Assembly (NCBI GenBank): GCA_963820955.1
Contig: CAWGCA010000034.1
Location: 1-64,000, forward strand
DNA: 64,000 nt
From: CAWGCA01 sp963820955
GTDB taxonomy: Bacteria; Pseudomonadota; Gammaproteobacteria; Chromatiales; Chromatiaceae
Direction of reading: 5' to 3'
Under the pieces are notes generated by a model that was not told the origin of the DNA, searched no databases, and worked only from the letters and a program-made list of their open reading frames with translations. A program made the translations under genes and the position numbers. This document shows, piece after piece, positions 17,754 to 26,737 of the stretch (its first letter is position 1; every line of letters starts with the position of its first letter).

Positions 17754-18154
17754 AAGACGACGAGTTTTCCAACCCCTCCCAGACGCCGGACACTGGACCG
17801 CAAGACGCACTCCCGGTAGATGCGCTCGGGATTCCAATACTTAGTGAGGTGGTCGCGCTTGGGCCGGGGGAAGCGCTAGCCGCAGATTCAGAGCCCGGCC
17901 CGGAGACGAACCCGGAGCAACAGGATTATGAGATCCTTCTCGCGGTAGTGCGGGAACACCTCAAATCCCAGCTTGAAGACGATCTGGGGCGAATCACCCG
18001 ACAGGTGGTCACCACGGTCATCGCGAACGCCACCCGTAACCTGGAGTCAGAGATTGAGCGGGAACTAAACCGCCTGCTGGATGAGAAACTCTCCGCCCTG
18101 ATCGACGAGTCGCTGGATCAGCATCTGGGCAGCAGCAATATGCCACCCAGGTAA
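17750..18154 (+). CDS. Small acidic protein with C-terminal helical region, downstream of holC
   Basis: The 134-residue protein begins with a disordered, Pro/Glu/Asp-rich stretch (about 1-60) and ends in an amphipathic helical part (AVVREHLKSQLEDDLGRI, ATRNLESEIERELNRLLDEK) that could form a coiled coil. Similar unnamed proteins sit between holC and valS in other proteobacteria (some called DUF2486), but here valS does not follow. I do not know its function. It overlaps holC by 4 bp. Only 10 bp separate its stop from that of parC on the other strand. Confidence 0.7.
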   Translation: MKDDEFSNPSQTPDTGPQDALPVDALGIPILSEVVALGPGEALAADSEPGPETNPEQQDYEILLAVVREHLKSQLEDDLGRITRQVVTTVIANATRNLESEIERELNRLLDEKLSALIDESLDQHLGSSNMPPR

Positions 18155-18164
18155 AGACAACTGG

Positions 18165-20417
18165 TTATTGCTCAATCCGAACCGCATCGACCCGTTGAAA
18201 TCCGCGCGGCAGCTTATTCCCCCGGCGTCCTCGTTCCCCCTGATAGTGTTCCAGGTCTGAGGCCTTCAACGCGATGTGCCGCTTGCCGGAAAAGGCAATC
18301 AGTCTGCCGCCCGCCGGCAGACAGGCGATAGCGACCACAAACTCCTCCCGGGACAGCACCCGCTTGAGGGGTACATTGATAATCTTGTTGCCCTTGCCCC
18401 GGGTCAGAGCGGGCAGGTCCGCCACCGGAAAAGCCAACATACGACCCTCGTTGGTGATGGCCACCACCTGGCTGGAATCAGGATCGCCGACCGGGGCCGG
18501 TGGCAATACCCGGGCCCCCTTGGGCAGGGTCAACAGTGCCTTGCCTGCCTTGTTCTTGGTGAACAGGTCCTTAAGCTGCACAATAAATCCGTACCCGGCG
18601 TCCGACGCCATCAAATACCACTGATCCATCTCCCCCCCCAGCACGGCGACAAAGCTGGCACCGGCGGGCGGAGAGAGTCGTCCGGTGAGCGGCTCGCCCT
18701 GACTGCGAGCAGATGGAAGTGTATGAGAGGGAATGGAATAGCTGCGCCCTTCGGAATCCAGGATCACCACTGCCTGATTGCTGCGCAGCCGCGCTGCATC
18801 CAGGTATCTGTCACCTGATCTGTAGTTGACGCCCGAGGGATCGATCTCGTGACCCTTAGCGGCCCGCACCCAACCCTTCTCTGACAGGATTACCGTGACT
18901 GGTTCACTCGGGCTGAGCTGCGTCTCGTCCAGTGCCTCGGCGGCGTCACGCGATACAATGGGGGAGCGGCGATGGTCACCGTATTTCTCCGCATCGGCCT
19001 GGATCTCCTTGCGGATCAGGGTCTTCATGCGCTGTCTGGAACCCAGGACCTTCTCCAGTTGATCCCGCTCTTTTGTCAACTCCGCCTGCTCGGCCCGGAT
19101 CCTCATCTCCTCCAGGCGGGCCAGCTGTCGCAGCTTGGTATCCAGCACATAGTCGGCCTGCACCCCGCTAAGGCCGAACCAACGCATCAATATCCCTTTC
19201 GGTTCGTCCTCGGTGCGGATAATGCGGATCACCTCATCAATGTTGAGGAAGGCAATCAGTATTCCATCCAACAGATGCAGCCGATCCCGTACCTTGCCGA
19301 GCCGATATTCCAGTCGACGCCGCACCGTATCCTGGCGGAAGACCAACCACTCGCTGAGCAATTCCCGCAGGTTCTTTACCTGGGGTCGACCATTGAGGCC
19401 GATCACATTCAGGTTGACCCGATAGCTGCGCTCCAGGTCGGTAGTGGCAAACAGGTGCGACATCAACCTCTCCACCTCCACTCGGTTTGAACGGGGCACA
19501 ATCACCAGGCGGGTCGGATTTTCATGGTCTGACTCATCCCGCAAATCCTCCACCATCGGCAGTTTTTTCGTCTGCATCTGGTGGGCAATCTGCTCCAGGA
19601 CACGGGCACCCGACACCTGATGCGGCAGTGCCGTGATGACGATATCTCCCTGCTCCCGCTCGTAACGGGCCCGCATGCGGACACTACCTCCACCGGTGCG
19701 GTAGGTCTTCATCAGATCCTCACGCGGGGTGATGATCTCCGCCTCGGTGGGATAATCCGGGCCAGGGAGGAGTTCATACAACTCTTCCAGCGTGCTGTTT
19801 GGGCTCTCCAGCAGGCGAACACAGGCAGCGGCCACCTCCCGCAGATTGTGGGGGGGGACATCCGTGGCCATACCCACGGCGATGCCGGTGGTACCGTTCA
19901 GCAGGAGATTGGGCAAGCGCGCCGGTAGAACCTGGGGCTCCTTCAGCGTACCGTCAAAATTGGGGCTCCAGTCCGCGGTTCCCTGACCCAGTTCCGAAAG
20001 CAGCACCTGGGCGTAGGGGGTAAGTCTCGCCTCGGTATAGCGCATGGCAGCGAACGACTTGGGGTCGTCCGGCGAACCCCAGTTGCCCTGGCCATCGATC
20101 AGGGGATAACGATAAGAGAACGGCTGGGCCATGAGCACCATCGCCTCGTAACAGGCACTGTCGCCATGGGGGTGGAACTTACCCAGCACATCACCCACGG
20201 TGCGGGCCGATTTCTTGTGTTTGGAGGCAGCGGAGAGGCCCAGTTCCGACATGGCGTAGACAATACGCCGTTGCACCGGTTTGAGGCCGTCCCCGATGTG
20301 AGGAAGGGCGCGATCGAGTATCACGTACATGGAATAATCCAGATACGCTTTCTCGGTAAACATCTTCAACGGCATCTGCTCGATGCCTTCCATACTTTGA
20401 TCGATTCCGTGGGTCAT
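18165..20417 (-). CDS. parC: DNA topoisomerase IV subunit A
   Basis: ParC cuts and religates DNA in decatenation, with ParE as ATPase. Starting at ATG 20417 gives 750 residues (E. coli ParC is 752); an upstream in-frame ATG at 20567 would add 50 residues of unlikely sequence. The start MTHGIDQSMEGIEQ, LDYSMYVILDRALP, GKFHPHGDSACYEAMV and the active-site Tyr in AAMRYTEARL are clear. In the quinolone-resistance region the Ser and Glu of GDSACYE are wild-type, so no resistance mutation is seen there. parE lies about 1 kb away on the same strand. Confidence 0.97.
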   Translation of the reverse strand: MTHGIDQSMEGIEQMPLKMFTEKAYLDYSMYVILDRALPHIGDGLKPVQRRIVYAMSELGLSAASKHKKSARTVGDVLGKFHPHGDSACYEAMVLMAQPFSYRYPLIDGQGNWGSPDDPKSFAAMRYTEARLTPYAQVLLSELGQGTADWSPNFDGTLKEPQVLPARLPNLLLNGTTGIAVGMATDVPPHNLREVAAACVRLLESPNSTLEELYELLPGPDYPTEAEIITPREDLMKTYRTGGGSVRMRARYEREQGDIVITALPHQVSGARVLEQIAHQMQTKKLPMVEDLRDESDHENPTRLVIVPRSNRVEVERLMSHLFATTDLERSYRVNLNVIGLNGRPQVKNLRELLSEWLVFRQDTVRRRLEYRLGKVRDRLHLLDGILIAFLNIDEVIRIIRTEDEPKGILMRWFGLSGVQADYVLDTKLRQLARLEEMRIRAEQAELTKERDQLEKVLGSRQRMKTLIRKEIQADAEKYGDHRRSPIVSRDAAEALDETQLSPSEPVTVILSEKGWVRAAKGHEIDPSGVNYRSGDRYLDAARLRSNQAVVILDSEGRSYSIPSHTLPSARSQGEPLTGRLSPPAGASFVAVLGGEMDQWYLMASDAGYGFIVQLKDLFTKNKAGKALLTLPKGARVLPPAPVGDPDSSQVVAITNEGRMLAFPVADLPALTRGKGNKIINVPLKRVLSREEFVVAIACLPAGGRLIAFSGKRHIALKASDLEHYQGERGRRGNKLPRGFQRVDAVRIEQ

Positions 20418-20636
20418 AGGATTCCGATGGATGTAGTGCAACCCGGAGGCGGGTCCTGTCGGCAGGGGATGATACGAAAAGTAGCAGGACTTGTCACAAG
20501 GGAAACGGCCTAAGGGCCGGACCAAGCGATCGGCGCCAGCGGACGGCACCATAACGACCCGTGACAACCACCAGAGGTAAGACCGAAAGCGTGGGAGGCT
20601 CGCCCAATGAAGCGGCGCGAACGACCGGCTCAGGGT

Positions 20637-21212
20637 TCAAAAACCCGTGTCCCGCCGATTTTCTTGAGGGTAACGAATCGCATCGATTATCTGCTGCGTC
20701 GTTCGGGTCTTTCTGGTCTCGAAATCGCACAGATAGAACTCCCATAGATCCTGCCGATAGCGGACATTGGTGGTCTCCCGTATAGGCCGCCACTTTGGCT
20801 TGCGCACTGCCTGAAACGCACCTTTACTGGTTCCGTAGGCGAAGGTTTTGTATTGTCTTTGGGTGCAGTTCATGGCTTCGAACATCACATTCCGGCTGCC
20901 ACTTCGGGAACGAATCATCAGGGTATATCTAACCGCCCCGTCGTTTTCACCCACGCTGATCGATTTGGTGTCAATAAAATAACGAAACTTCGAACCCGGC
21001 TGATCCACGCGAAACTCCAACAGGTTTTCATCCTCGGGATAGCCAGGCAGCTCGGTCGCTTCCTCTTCCCACTCATCCTCGATGTTTTTCAACGGAGCGT
21101 CGTGGGGCTCATCGTAGGGCCGACGTTGGGCTGCTTCCCCCCCCATGGCAATCAGGAAGAGTGCGAAGACCAGAAAAATCGCGACAGGCTTTGAACCGAT
21201 GTGTCTATACAT
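20637..21212 (-). CDS. CNP1-like family exported protein
   Basis: The 191-residue protein has an N-terminal membrane/signal segment (SKPVAIFLVFALFLIAMGGEA) and then the CNP1-like family pattern: LPGYPEDENLLEF, FRYFIDTKSISVGENDGAV, RYTLMIRSRSGSRNVMFEAM, CTQRQYKTFAYGT and WEFYLCDFE. CNP1-like proteins of proteobacteria are exported and of unknown function. I preferred ATG at 21212; GTG at 21221 is also in frame. It lies between parC and parE. The gap to parC contains a small CGGCC/GGCCG hairpin at 20506-20519 and nothing else clear. Confidence 0.82.
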   Translation of the reverse strand: MYRHIGSKPVAIFLVFALFLIAMGGEAAQRRPYDEPHDAPLKNIEDEWEEEATELPGYPEDENLLEFRVDQPGSKFRYFIDTKSISVGENDGAVRYTLMIRSRSGSRNVMFEAMNCTQRQYKTFAYGTSKGAFQAVRKPKWRPIRETTNVRYRQDLWEFYLCDFETRKTRTTQQIIDAIRYPQENRRDTGF

Positions 21213-21236
21213 AGCGGGCACCGGAGAGAAGTAAAT

Positions 21237-21358
21237 TTAAGGGCACCTCGAAAAAATTCGAGGTGCTCGTGTGGCGCAGGGACGCACCACTATTTTCGTG
21301 CGCATAAGCGCATGAAAATGAAGGCGATCGGAAATCGCGCTTTTCAATGTACCCTTAA
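21237..21358 (+). repeat. Dispersed intergenic element, copy 3 of 4 (cleanest ends)
   Basis: This compact 122-bp copy has near-perfect terminal inverted repeats: TTAAGGGCA at the left and TACCCTTAA at the right. A sub-terminal hairpin CACCTCGAAAAAATTCGAGG is followed by GGCGCAGGGACGCACCAC and by the core GCATAAGCGCATGAAAATGA. It lies between the CNP1-like gene and the parE stop. The size, ends and location fit a miniature inverted-repeat element. Confidence 0.75.
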
Positions 21359-21377
21359 CAAGCGAGGAGCGCCGGCG

Positions 21378-23267
21378 CTAGACTTCTGCCAGATCGCCCT
21401 TCTCCTGTAACCAGGCCTTGCGGTCGGGGGAACGCTTTTTTGCCAGCAGCATATCCAGGATCTGGTGCGTCTCATCCCCCGACTCGACAGTCAACTGTAC
21501 CAGACGACGGGTGTCGGGGTGGATAGTGGTCTCCCGCAACTGAACCGGGTTCATCTCACCCAACCCCTTGAAGCGCTGTACGCTCACCTTGCCCTTGATC
21601 TTTTCCGCCGCAATACGATCAAGCACCCCCTGCTTCTCCGCGTCATCCAAGGCATAAAAGACCTGCTTCCCCGCGTCTACCCGGTACAACGGCGGCATGG
21701 CGACGTAGACATGACCTTCTCGCACCAGGTTAAGGAAGTGGCGCAGAAACAGTGCGCACAGCAGGGTTGCGATATGGGCACCGTCAGAGTCTGCATCCGC
21801 CAGGATACAGACCTTACCGAACCTCAGCTTACTCAGGTCGTCTGATCCCGGCTCGACTCCAATGGCCACCGAAATATCGTGCACCTCCTGGGAGGCCAGC
21901 ACCTCGCTGGAGTCCACTTCCCAGGTGTTCAGGATTTTACCCCGCAGCGGCATGATGGCCTGGAACTCGCGATCCCGGGCCTGTTTGGCGGAGCCCCCGG
22001 CCGAGTCCCCCTCCACCAGAAAGAGTTCCGAGCGTTGCGGGTCCACCGAGCTGCAATCGGCCAGCTTTCCCGGCAGCGCCGGTCCCTGAGTCACCTTTTT
22101 CCGCTGGACCTTGCGACCTGCCCGCAGCCGTGTCTGAGCCGCGCTGATGGCAAGTTCAGCGATTCTCTCCCCGGCCTCGGTGTGCTGATTAAGCCAGAGA
22201 CTGAGGCCATCCTTGACCACGCCGGAAACAAACGCGGCGCATTCGCGCGAGGATAAACGCTCCTTGGTCTGCCCGGAGAACTGAGGATCGGCCAGCTTCA
22301 CCGACAGGACATAACTGCATCGGCCCCAGACATCGTCCGGGGTAAGTTTCACTCCCCGCGGCAACAGATTTCGAAATTCGCAGAACTCCCTGACCGCCTC
22401 GGTCAAACCGGAGCGCAGACCGTTCACATGGGTGCCGCCCAAGGGCGTCGGAATCAGATTCACGTAGCTCTCGGTGACCGCCTCCCCCCCTTCGGGCATC
22501 CAGGCCACAGCCCAGTCCGCTGCCTCGGTATTGCCCTCCATGGCCCCGACAAAGGGATCCTCGGGTACCAGGGGAAGCCCCTGCAATGAATCCAGAAGGT
22601 AGTCCCTTAGACCGTCCTCATAACACCAGTGATAATCCTCGCCACTGTTTTCATCGTTGAAACGCACCTCCAGTCCGGGGCACAGCACCGCCTTGGCCCG
22701 CATTACGTGCAGCAGCTGGCGCACCGAGAATTTATTGGAATCGAAATACTTGGGGTTGGGCCAGAATCGCAGGGTGGTGCCGGTATTGTTTTTCCCTACC
22801 TTGCCAACCAGCTCCAGATCCGAGACCTTTCCGCCGTCGGCGAAGGCCATGTTGTACTCCTGGCCGTCACGCTTCACCCAGACTTCCAGGTGCTGTGACA
22901 GGGCATTCACCACCGACACTCCCACCCCGTGCAGGCCACCGGAGAAACGGTAATTCTTACCGGAGAATTTGCCACCGGCGTGCAGCTTGGTGAGAATCAC
23001 CTCCACCCCGGGGAGTCCCTGTTTAGGGTGAATATCCACCGGCATGCCTCGCCCGTCATCCTTCACCTGCAGAGAACCGTCCTTGAACAGCATCACGTCG
23101 ACCCGGCTGGCGTGGCCCGCAATCGCCTCATCCACGCTGTTGTCTATTACCTCCTGGGCCAGGTGATTGGGTCGGCTGGTATCTGTGTACATGCCGGGGC
23201 GTTTGCGCACCGGCTCCAGGCCACTGAGGACCTCAATATCGGAGGCGTCGTAAGAACTGCTGGTCAT
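21378..23267 (-). CDS. parE: DNA topoisomerase IV subunit B
   Basis: ParE is the ATPase subunit of topoisomerase IV. The 629-residue length matches the family. N-terminal GHKL motifs (QEVIDNSVDEAIAGHA, VKDDGRGMPVDI, LHAGGKFSGKNYRFSGGLHG) and the TOPRIM region (LFLVEGDSAGGSAKQARDRE, LADADSDGAHIATLL) are all intact. It is transcribed alone on the minus strand, with xseB-ispA divergent. A repeat element follows its stop. Confidence 0.97.
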   Translation of the reverse strand: MTSSSYDASDIEVLSGLEPVRKRPGMYTDTSRPNHLAQEVIDNSVDEAIAGHASRVDVMLFKDGSLQVKDDGRGMPVDIHPKQGLPGVEVILTKLHAGGKFSGKNYRFSGGLHGVGVSVVNALSQHLEVWVKRDGQEYNMAFADGGKVSDLELVGKVGKNNTGTTLRFWPNPKYFDSNKFSVRQLLHVMRAKAVLCPGLEVRFNDENSGEDYHWCYEDGLRDYLLDSLQGLPLVPEDPFVGAMEGNTEAADWAVAWMPEGGEAVTESYVNLIPTPLGGTHVNGLRSGLTEAVREFCEFRNLLPRGVKLTPDDVWGRCSYVLSVKLADPQFSGQTKERLSSRECAAFVSGVVKDGLSLWLNQHTEAGERIAELAISAAQTRLRAGRKVQRKKVTQGPALPGKLADCSSVDPQRSELFLVEGDSAGGSAKQARDREFQAIMPLRGKILNTWEVDSSEVLASQEVHDISVAIGVEPGSDDLSKLRFGKVCILADADSDGAHIATLLCALFLRHFLNLVREGHVYVAMPPLYRVDAGKQVFYALDDAEKQGVLDRIAAEKIKGKVSVQRFKGLGEMNPVQLRETTIHPDTRRLVQLTVESGDETHQILDMLLAKKRSPDRKAWLQEKGDLAEV

Positions 23268-23421
23268 CGATTCCTTTTAGCTTCCAGGTAGACGTGGATG
23301 CGATTCTCTGGTTTTTGGGTGCAGAGTGTACACGTCCGCAGTTTTCGGTGCGAGAAAACACCGACTTCATCCGGTTTCCTCACAATCCGTTTGACCCGGA
23401 CCGATGGCCTGAGGTAGTTTT

Positions 23422-23700
23422 ATGCAGGATCGCACAGTGTTAACTCGAGTGAACCTGAAGGTGCCGAAAAAAAACCCCGCAACACAGCCTTTCGAAGCCG
23501 CCCTGGCGGAGCTGGAGTCTGTGGTGGTCAGCCTGGAGCGGGGTGAACTCTCGCTCGAAGATTCCCTGGAAACCTTTGAGCGTGGCGTAGAACTGACCCG
23601 CATCTGTCAGGAGGCCCTGAAACAGGCCGAACAGAAAATTCAAATCCTGTCTGAAAAGAAGGCAGACGGCAAGTTGGAACCCTTCAACAGCGGCAATTGA
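23422..23700 (+). CDS. xseB: Exodeoxyribonuclease VII small subunit
   Basis: XseB assembles with XseA to form exonuclease VII, which degrades single-stranded DNA. The 92-residue protein contains FEAALAELESVVVSLERGE, LSLEDSLETFERGVEL and LKQAEQKIQILSEKK, the family core. The N-terminal 20 residues are variable, and a shorter start at GTG 23449 is possible. It is followed after 4 bp by ispA, the common order; dxs, often third, is absent. Confidence 0.94.
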   Translation: MQDRTVLTRVNLKVPKKNPATQPFEAALAELESVVVSLERGELSLEDSLETFERGVELTRICQEALKQAEQKIQILSEKKADGKLEPFNSGN

Positions 23701-23704
23701 CGTC

Positions 23705-24595
23705 GTGTTTGAGCAGTACCTCAAGGCATGCCAGGAACGGGTCGAAGCGGCCTTGGAGCAGTTCCTCCCCCACACCACAACCCAGCCGGAACAGCTGCAC
23801 AAGGCGATGCGCCACGCCACCCTGGGCGGTGGCGGCAAACGGGTCAGGCCGACGCTGGTCTACGCCGCCGGCGAGGCATTGGGGCTTGCCCCCGAGTTGC
23901 TCGATATTCCCGCCTGCGCAGTAGAATTGATCCACACCTACTCACTGGTGCACGATGACCTGCCGGCAATGGATAACGACGACCTGCGCCGCGGGGTCCC
24001 CACCTGTCATCGGGCCTTTGACGAGGCCACTGCCATTCTCACCGGCGACGCCCTGCAGACACTGGCCTTCAAGATACTCGCCCAGACCCCTTCCCTGCCG
24101 TTCTCCTCGGAGGTGCGAATAGAGATGATTGCGGCCCTTGCGATTGCCAGCGGCTCCCGGGGAATGGCCGGTGGGCAGGCGCTGGACCTGGCGGCAGTGG
24201 GACAGGAGTTAAGCCTGGCACAGCTGGAAATTATGCATATCCACAAAACCGGCGCTCTGATCCGCGCCAGCGTGCGTCTGGGCACCCTGGCGGCGGCGGA
24301 TGCCGAGCCCGAGCAGGTCCGCGGTCTCGACCACTACGCCAAATGTATCGGCCTTGCCTTTCAGGTCAGAGATGACATCCTGGATGTGGAGGGCGATACC
24401 GAAACCCTGGGAAAGACTCAGGGCAAGGATCAAGCCGGGCTGAAACCCACCTACCCCTCGCTGCTGGGCCTGACGGCATCCCGCGAGATGGCCCTTCGTC
24501 TTTGTCAGGATGCACTGCAGAGCCTGGAATCACTGGATCAGAAGGCAGACCCCCTGCGCTCACTGGCGAACTATATCATCGATCGGCCGCACTGA
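23705..24595 (+). CDS. ispA: Farnesyl diphosphate synthase (short-chain polyprenyl synthase)
   Basis: IspA condenses dimethylallyl- or geranyl-PP with isopentenyl-PP to make farnesyl-PP for quinones and undecaprenol. The 296-residue protein has the first Asp-rich motif in LVHDDLPAMDNDDLRRG, the second in FQVRDDILDVEGDTE, and GGGKRVRPTLVYAAG for substrate binding. It starts with GTG, 4 bp after the xseB stop. All catalytic residues are seen. Confidence 0.96.
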   Translation: MFEQYLKACQERVEAALEQFLPHTTTQPEQLHKAMRHATLGGGGKRVRPTLVYAAGEALGLAPELLDIPACAVELIHTYSLVHDDLPAMDNDDLRRGVPTCHRAFDEATAILTGDALQTLAFKILAQTPSLPFSSEVRIEMIAALAIASGSRGMAGGQALDLAAVGQELSLAQLEIMHIHKTGALIRASVRLGTLAAADAEPEQVRGLDHYAKCIGLAFQVRDDILDVEGDTETLGKTQGKDQAGLKPTYPSLLGLTASREMALRLCQDALQSLESLDQKADPLRSLANYIIDRPH

Positions 24596-24654
24596 CGGCC
24601 CTTGAAGGTAGAACGCTAAAGAGCGATAATTCGCGGTTACCTACCCGCCGGCGA

Positions 24655-24678
24655 AAAACCGCAACAACTCACGGTTTT
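24655..24678. promoter_or_regulatory. Inverted repeat upstream of folE2
   Basis: AAAACCG and CGGTTTT, separated by 10 bp, form an inverted repeat about 64 bp before the folE2 start. It may be an operator or part of an RNA hairpin. folE2 is Zur-controlled in some bacteria, but this sequence does not match a Zur box that I can recognise. Confidence 0.25.
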
Positions 24679-24741
24679 CCGACCTTTCAGAATCGAGTAG
24701 TCTGCCAGTAGCGCTGTTACAGGGCGCGACAACCGAGGATT

Positions 24742-25563
24742 ATGAGCGTGATCGAAGCCGCCAAGACCAAATGTGATATCGCCGATGTGCAGAGCAGCGC
24801 CGACACGCGCCAGATCGCCATCAACAAGGTCGGTATCAAGGATATCCGCCATCCGGTGCGGGTCAAAGACCGCAGCAACGGCGACCAGCACACCATTGCC
24901 TGCTTCAACATGTACGTCAACCTGCCCCATAATTTCAAGGGCACGCACATGTCGCGCTTCGTGGAAATACTCAACAGCCACGACAAGGAGATCAGCGTCC
25001 AGTCCTTCAAAGGCATGTTGTCGGAAATGGCGGAGAAGCTGGAATCAAAATCCGGCCATATCGAGATGCGGTTCCCCTACTTCGTTGACAAAAAGGCCCC
25101 TATCTCCGGCGTCCGGAGCCTGATGGATTACGAGGTCAGCCTGATCGGCGAGATCCACGGGGGGCAGACCACGATGTATATCAAGGTGGTAGTGCCGGTG
25201 ACCAGCCTCTGCCCCTGTTCCAAGAAAATCTCAGAGCGGGGAGCGCACAACCAGCGTTCGCATGTCAGCGTGCAAGTACGCACCAACGGCTTTGTCTGGA
25301 TCGAAGAGATCATCGAACTGGTGGAAAAGGAGGCCTCTTGCGAACTGTTCGGGCTGCTGAAACGCCCGGATGAGAAATACGTCACCGAGCAGGCCTACGA
25401 CAACCCGAAATTCGTGGAGGATATGGTGCGGGACGTGGCGGTGCGTCTGAACCAGGATGAGCGTTTCAGCGGCTACATAGTGGAATCCGAAAACTTCGAA
25501 TCAATCCACAACCATTCTGCCTATGCCCTGATCGAGCGGGACAAGACCAGCGATCCAGACTGA
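24742..25563 (+). CDS. folE2: GTP cyclohydrolase FolE2 (type IB)
   Basis: FolE2 converts GTP to dihydroneopterin triphosphate, the first step of folate and queuosine synthesis, and unlike zinc-requiring FolE can use other metals. The 273-residue protein matches the family: VGIKDIRHPVRVKD at the N-terminus, YVNLPHNFKGTHMSRFVEIL, and the metal/active-site Cys region SLCPCSKKISERGAHNQRS. It is a single gene after ispA with its own 146-bp upstream region. Confidence 0.95.
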   Translation: MSVIEAAKTKCDIADVQSSADTRQIAINKVGIKDIRHPVRVKDRSNGDQHTIACFNMYVNLPHNFKGTHMSRFVEILNSHDKEISVQSFKGMLSEMAEKLESKSGHIEMRFPYFVDKKAPISGVRSLMDYEVSLIGEIHGGQTTMYIKVVVPVTSLCPCSKKISERGAHNQRSHVSVQVRTNGFVWIEEIIELVEKEASCELFGLLKRPDEKYVTEQAYDNPKFVEDMVRDVAVRLNQDERFSGYIVESENFESIHNHSAYALIERDKTSDPD

Positions 25564-25582
25564 CCCTGTCTATAATTCAGGG
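25564..25582. terminator. Hairpin at the folE2/protease convergent junction
   Basis: CCCTG (25564-25568) pairs with CAGGG (25578-25582) across a 9-base AT-rich loop. It overlaps the stop of the protease gene and follows the folE2 stop directly. There is no T run on either side, so it is at best a weak terminator. Confidence 0.3.
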
Positions 25583-26239
25583 GGTTCGCAACAGCAGCAT
25601 AGTGCCCTGGTTTTCCATCCGGATCCGTTTCAGGAAACTCATACCAAGCAGTACCTGTTGCGGCAGGCTTCCCTCGATGACCACGCCCTCTACCTGGTGC
25701 AGTTCGATTTCCCCGACCCGCACCCGATCGAGCAGGACAGCGTAGGCCCGGGCATAGCCCGATGCAGTGCGCACACCGGTCTTTTCTCCCTTCAGCCGAT
25801 ACTGGATGCCGAGTCGCCGGGCCTCGACCTCACTCATGGCGACGGATGTAGCCCCGGTATCGACCAGCAAATCGGTAGTCTGACCATTGATACTTCCGAC
25901 CGTGCGATAGGCCCCCTGGTTATCGCGCCAGATCTGGACCTCCCTGGAGGCCGGTTTGGCAAAACCACTGCCCACATGACTGCCAAGCGTGTAGCTGCTT
26001 CTTTTGCCGTCTACCTCTATCACCGCCTCCCGGGCGGTAGCGGAGATCAGCAGCACCCCTTCCGGGCTCTTTTTACCCACCCGCAGCAGCCGGTTCTGAC
26101 CATCGATCTCCACCATGGCCTTGCCGGAAAACAATCCCACCACCCGCAGGCGCTCTACCGACCAGGCGTTGGTGACACCACTGAGTGCCAGCAACAGCAG
26201 GAAGCAGGTAGCAAATATTTGTTTCGTTCCGTAGCGCAT
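25577..26239 (-). CDS. Exported retropepsin-like aspartic protease
   Basis: The 220-residue protein has a signal peptide (MRYGTKQIFATCFLLLLALS, then GVTNA) and a C-terminal retropepsin-like domain (about 105-215). The catalytic motif is LLVDTGATSVAMS, followed by VEGVVIEGSLPQQVLLGMSFL. These clan AA single-domain proteases must dimerise to be active; bacterial members are mostly uncharacterised. It lies downstream of pgpA by 9 bp and may be the last gene of the nusB-thiL-pgpA transcript. Confidence 0.85.
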   Translation of the reverse strand: MRYGTKQIFATCFLLLLALSGVTNAWSVERLRVVGLFSGKAMVEIDGQNRLLRVGKKSPEGVLLISATAREAVIEVDGKRSSYTLGSHVGSGFAKPASREVQIWRDNQGAYRTVGSINGQTTDLLVDTGATSVAMSEVEARRLGIQYRLKGEKTGVRTASGYARAYAVLLDRVRVGEIELHQVEGVVIEGSLPQQVLLGMSFLKRIRMENQGTMLLLRTP

Positions 26240-26248
26240 TTTTTAATC

Positions 26249-26737
26249 TCAGATCAGAAAAAGGCTCAGCTGAATGATGAGGAAGGCGAACAGGCCGGCC
26301 ACCAGGTCATCCAGCATAATCCCCAGTCCGCCGGAAACCCTGCGGTCCAGCCAGCCGATGGGCCAGGGCTTCAGAATATCGAACAGCCTGAAGAGCAGAA
26401 ATCCCGCCAGCACCCAGCCCCAGCCGGGCGGCGCAAGCCACAGGGTAAACAGAAATCCAACCCACTCGTCCCAGACAATTCCACCGTGATCATGCATCCC
26501 AAGATCCCGGGAGGTCGTCCCGCACAGCCAGACCCCCAGCAGGAACAGAAATATCACCAGCAGCAGGTAGGCCCAGTCGGGCAGCGGCCGGATAAGTAGA
26601 TAGATGGGCACCGCCGCCAGGGTTCCCATGGTCCCCGGCGCCAGCGGGAACGCACCCGACCCAAGCCCAAAGGCCAGCAGGTGCACCGGATTGCCCCAGC
26701 GGGGTCGCGCGGATTCAGGGGTGGTGGAAATGTTCAT
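26249..26737 (-). CDS. pgpA: Phosphatidylglycerophosphatase A
   Basis: PgpA removes the phosphate of phosphatidylglycerol phosphate in phospholipid synthesis at the inner membrane. ATG at 26737 gives 162 residues with family features: FGLGSGAFPLAPGTMGTLAA near the start, WDEWVGFLFTLW and MLDDLVAGLFA. A longer ORF to 26767 runs further into thiL and is less likely. It overlaps thiL by 23 bp. The nusB-thiL-pgpA order is standard in gammaproteobacteria. Confidence 0.95.
   Translation of the reverse strand: MNISTTPESARPRWGNPVHLLAFGLGSGAFPLAPGTMGTLAAVPIYLLIRPLPDWAYLLLVIFLFLLGVWLCGTTSRDLGMHDHGGIVWDEWVGFLFTLWLAPPGWGWVLAGFLLFRLFDILKPWPIGWLDRRVSGGLGIMLDDLVAGLFAFLIIQLSLFLI

Noticed and set aside
20506..20519. 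CGGCC-TAAG-GGCCG as terminator
   Set aside because: The stem is only 5 bp, has no T run and lies upstream of parC; not strong enough to list as a separate feature.
24655..24678. Zur box upstream of folE2
   Set aside because: The inverted repeat does not match a Zur consensus that I can recall; kept only as an unnamed inverted repeat.
25658..26599. 313-residue plus-strand ORF
   Set aside because: It is antisense to the retropepsin and pgpA genes and is rich in Pro, Gln and His, as expected for a shadow frame.
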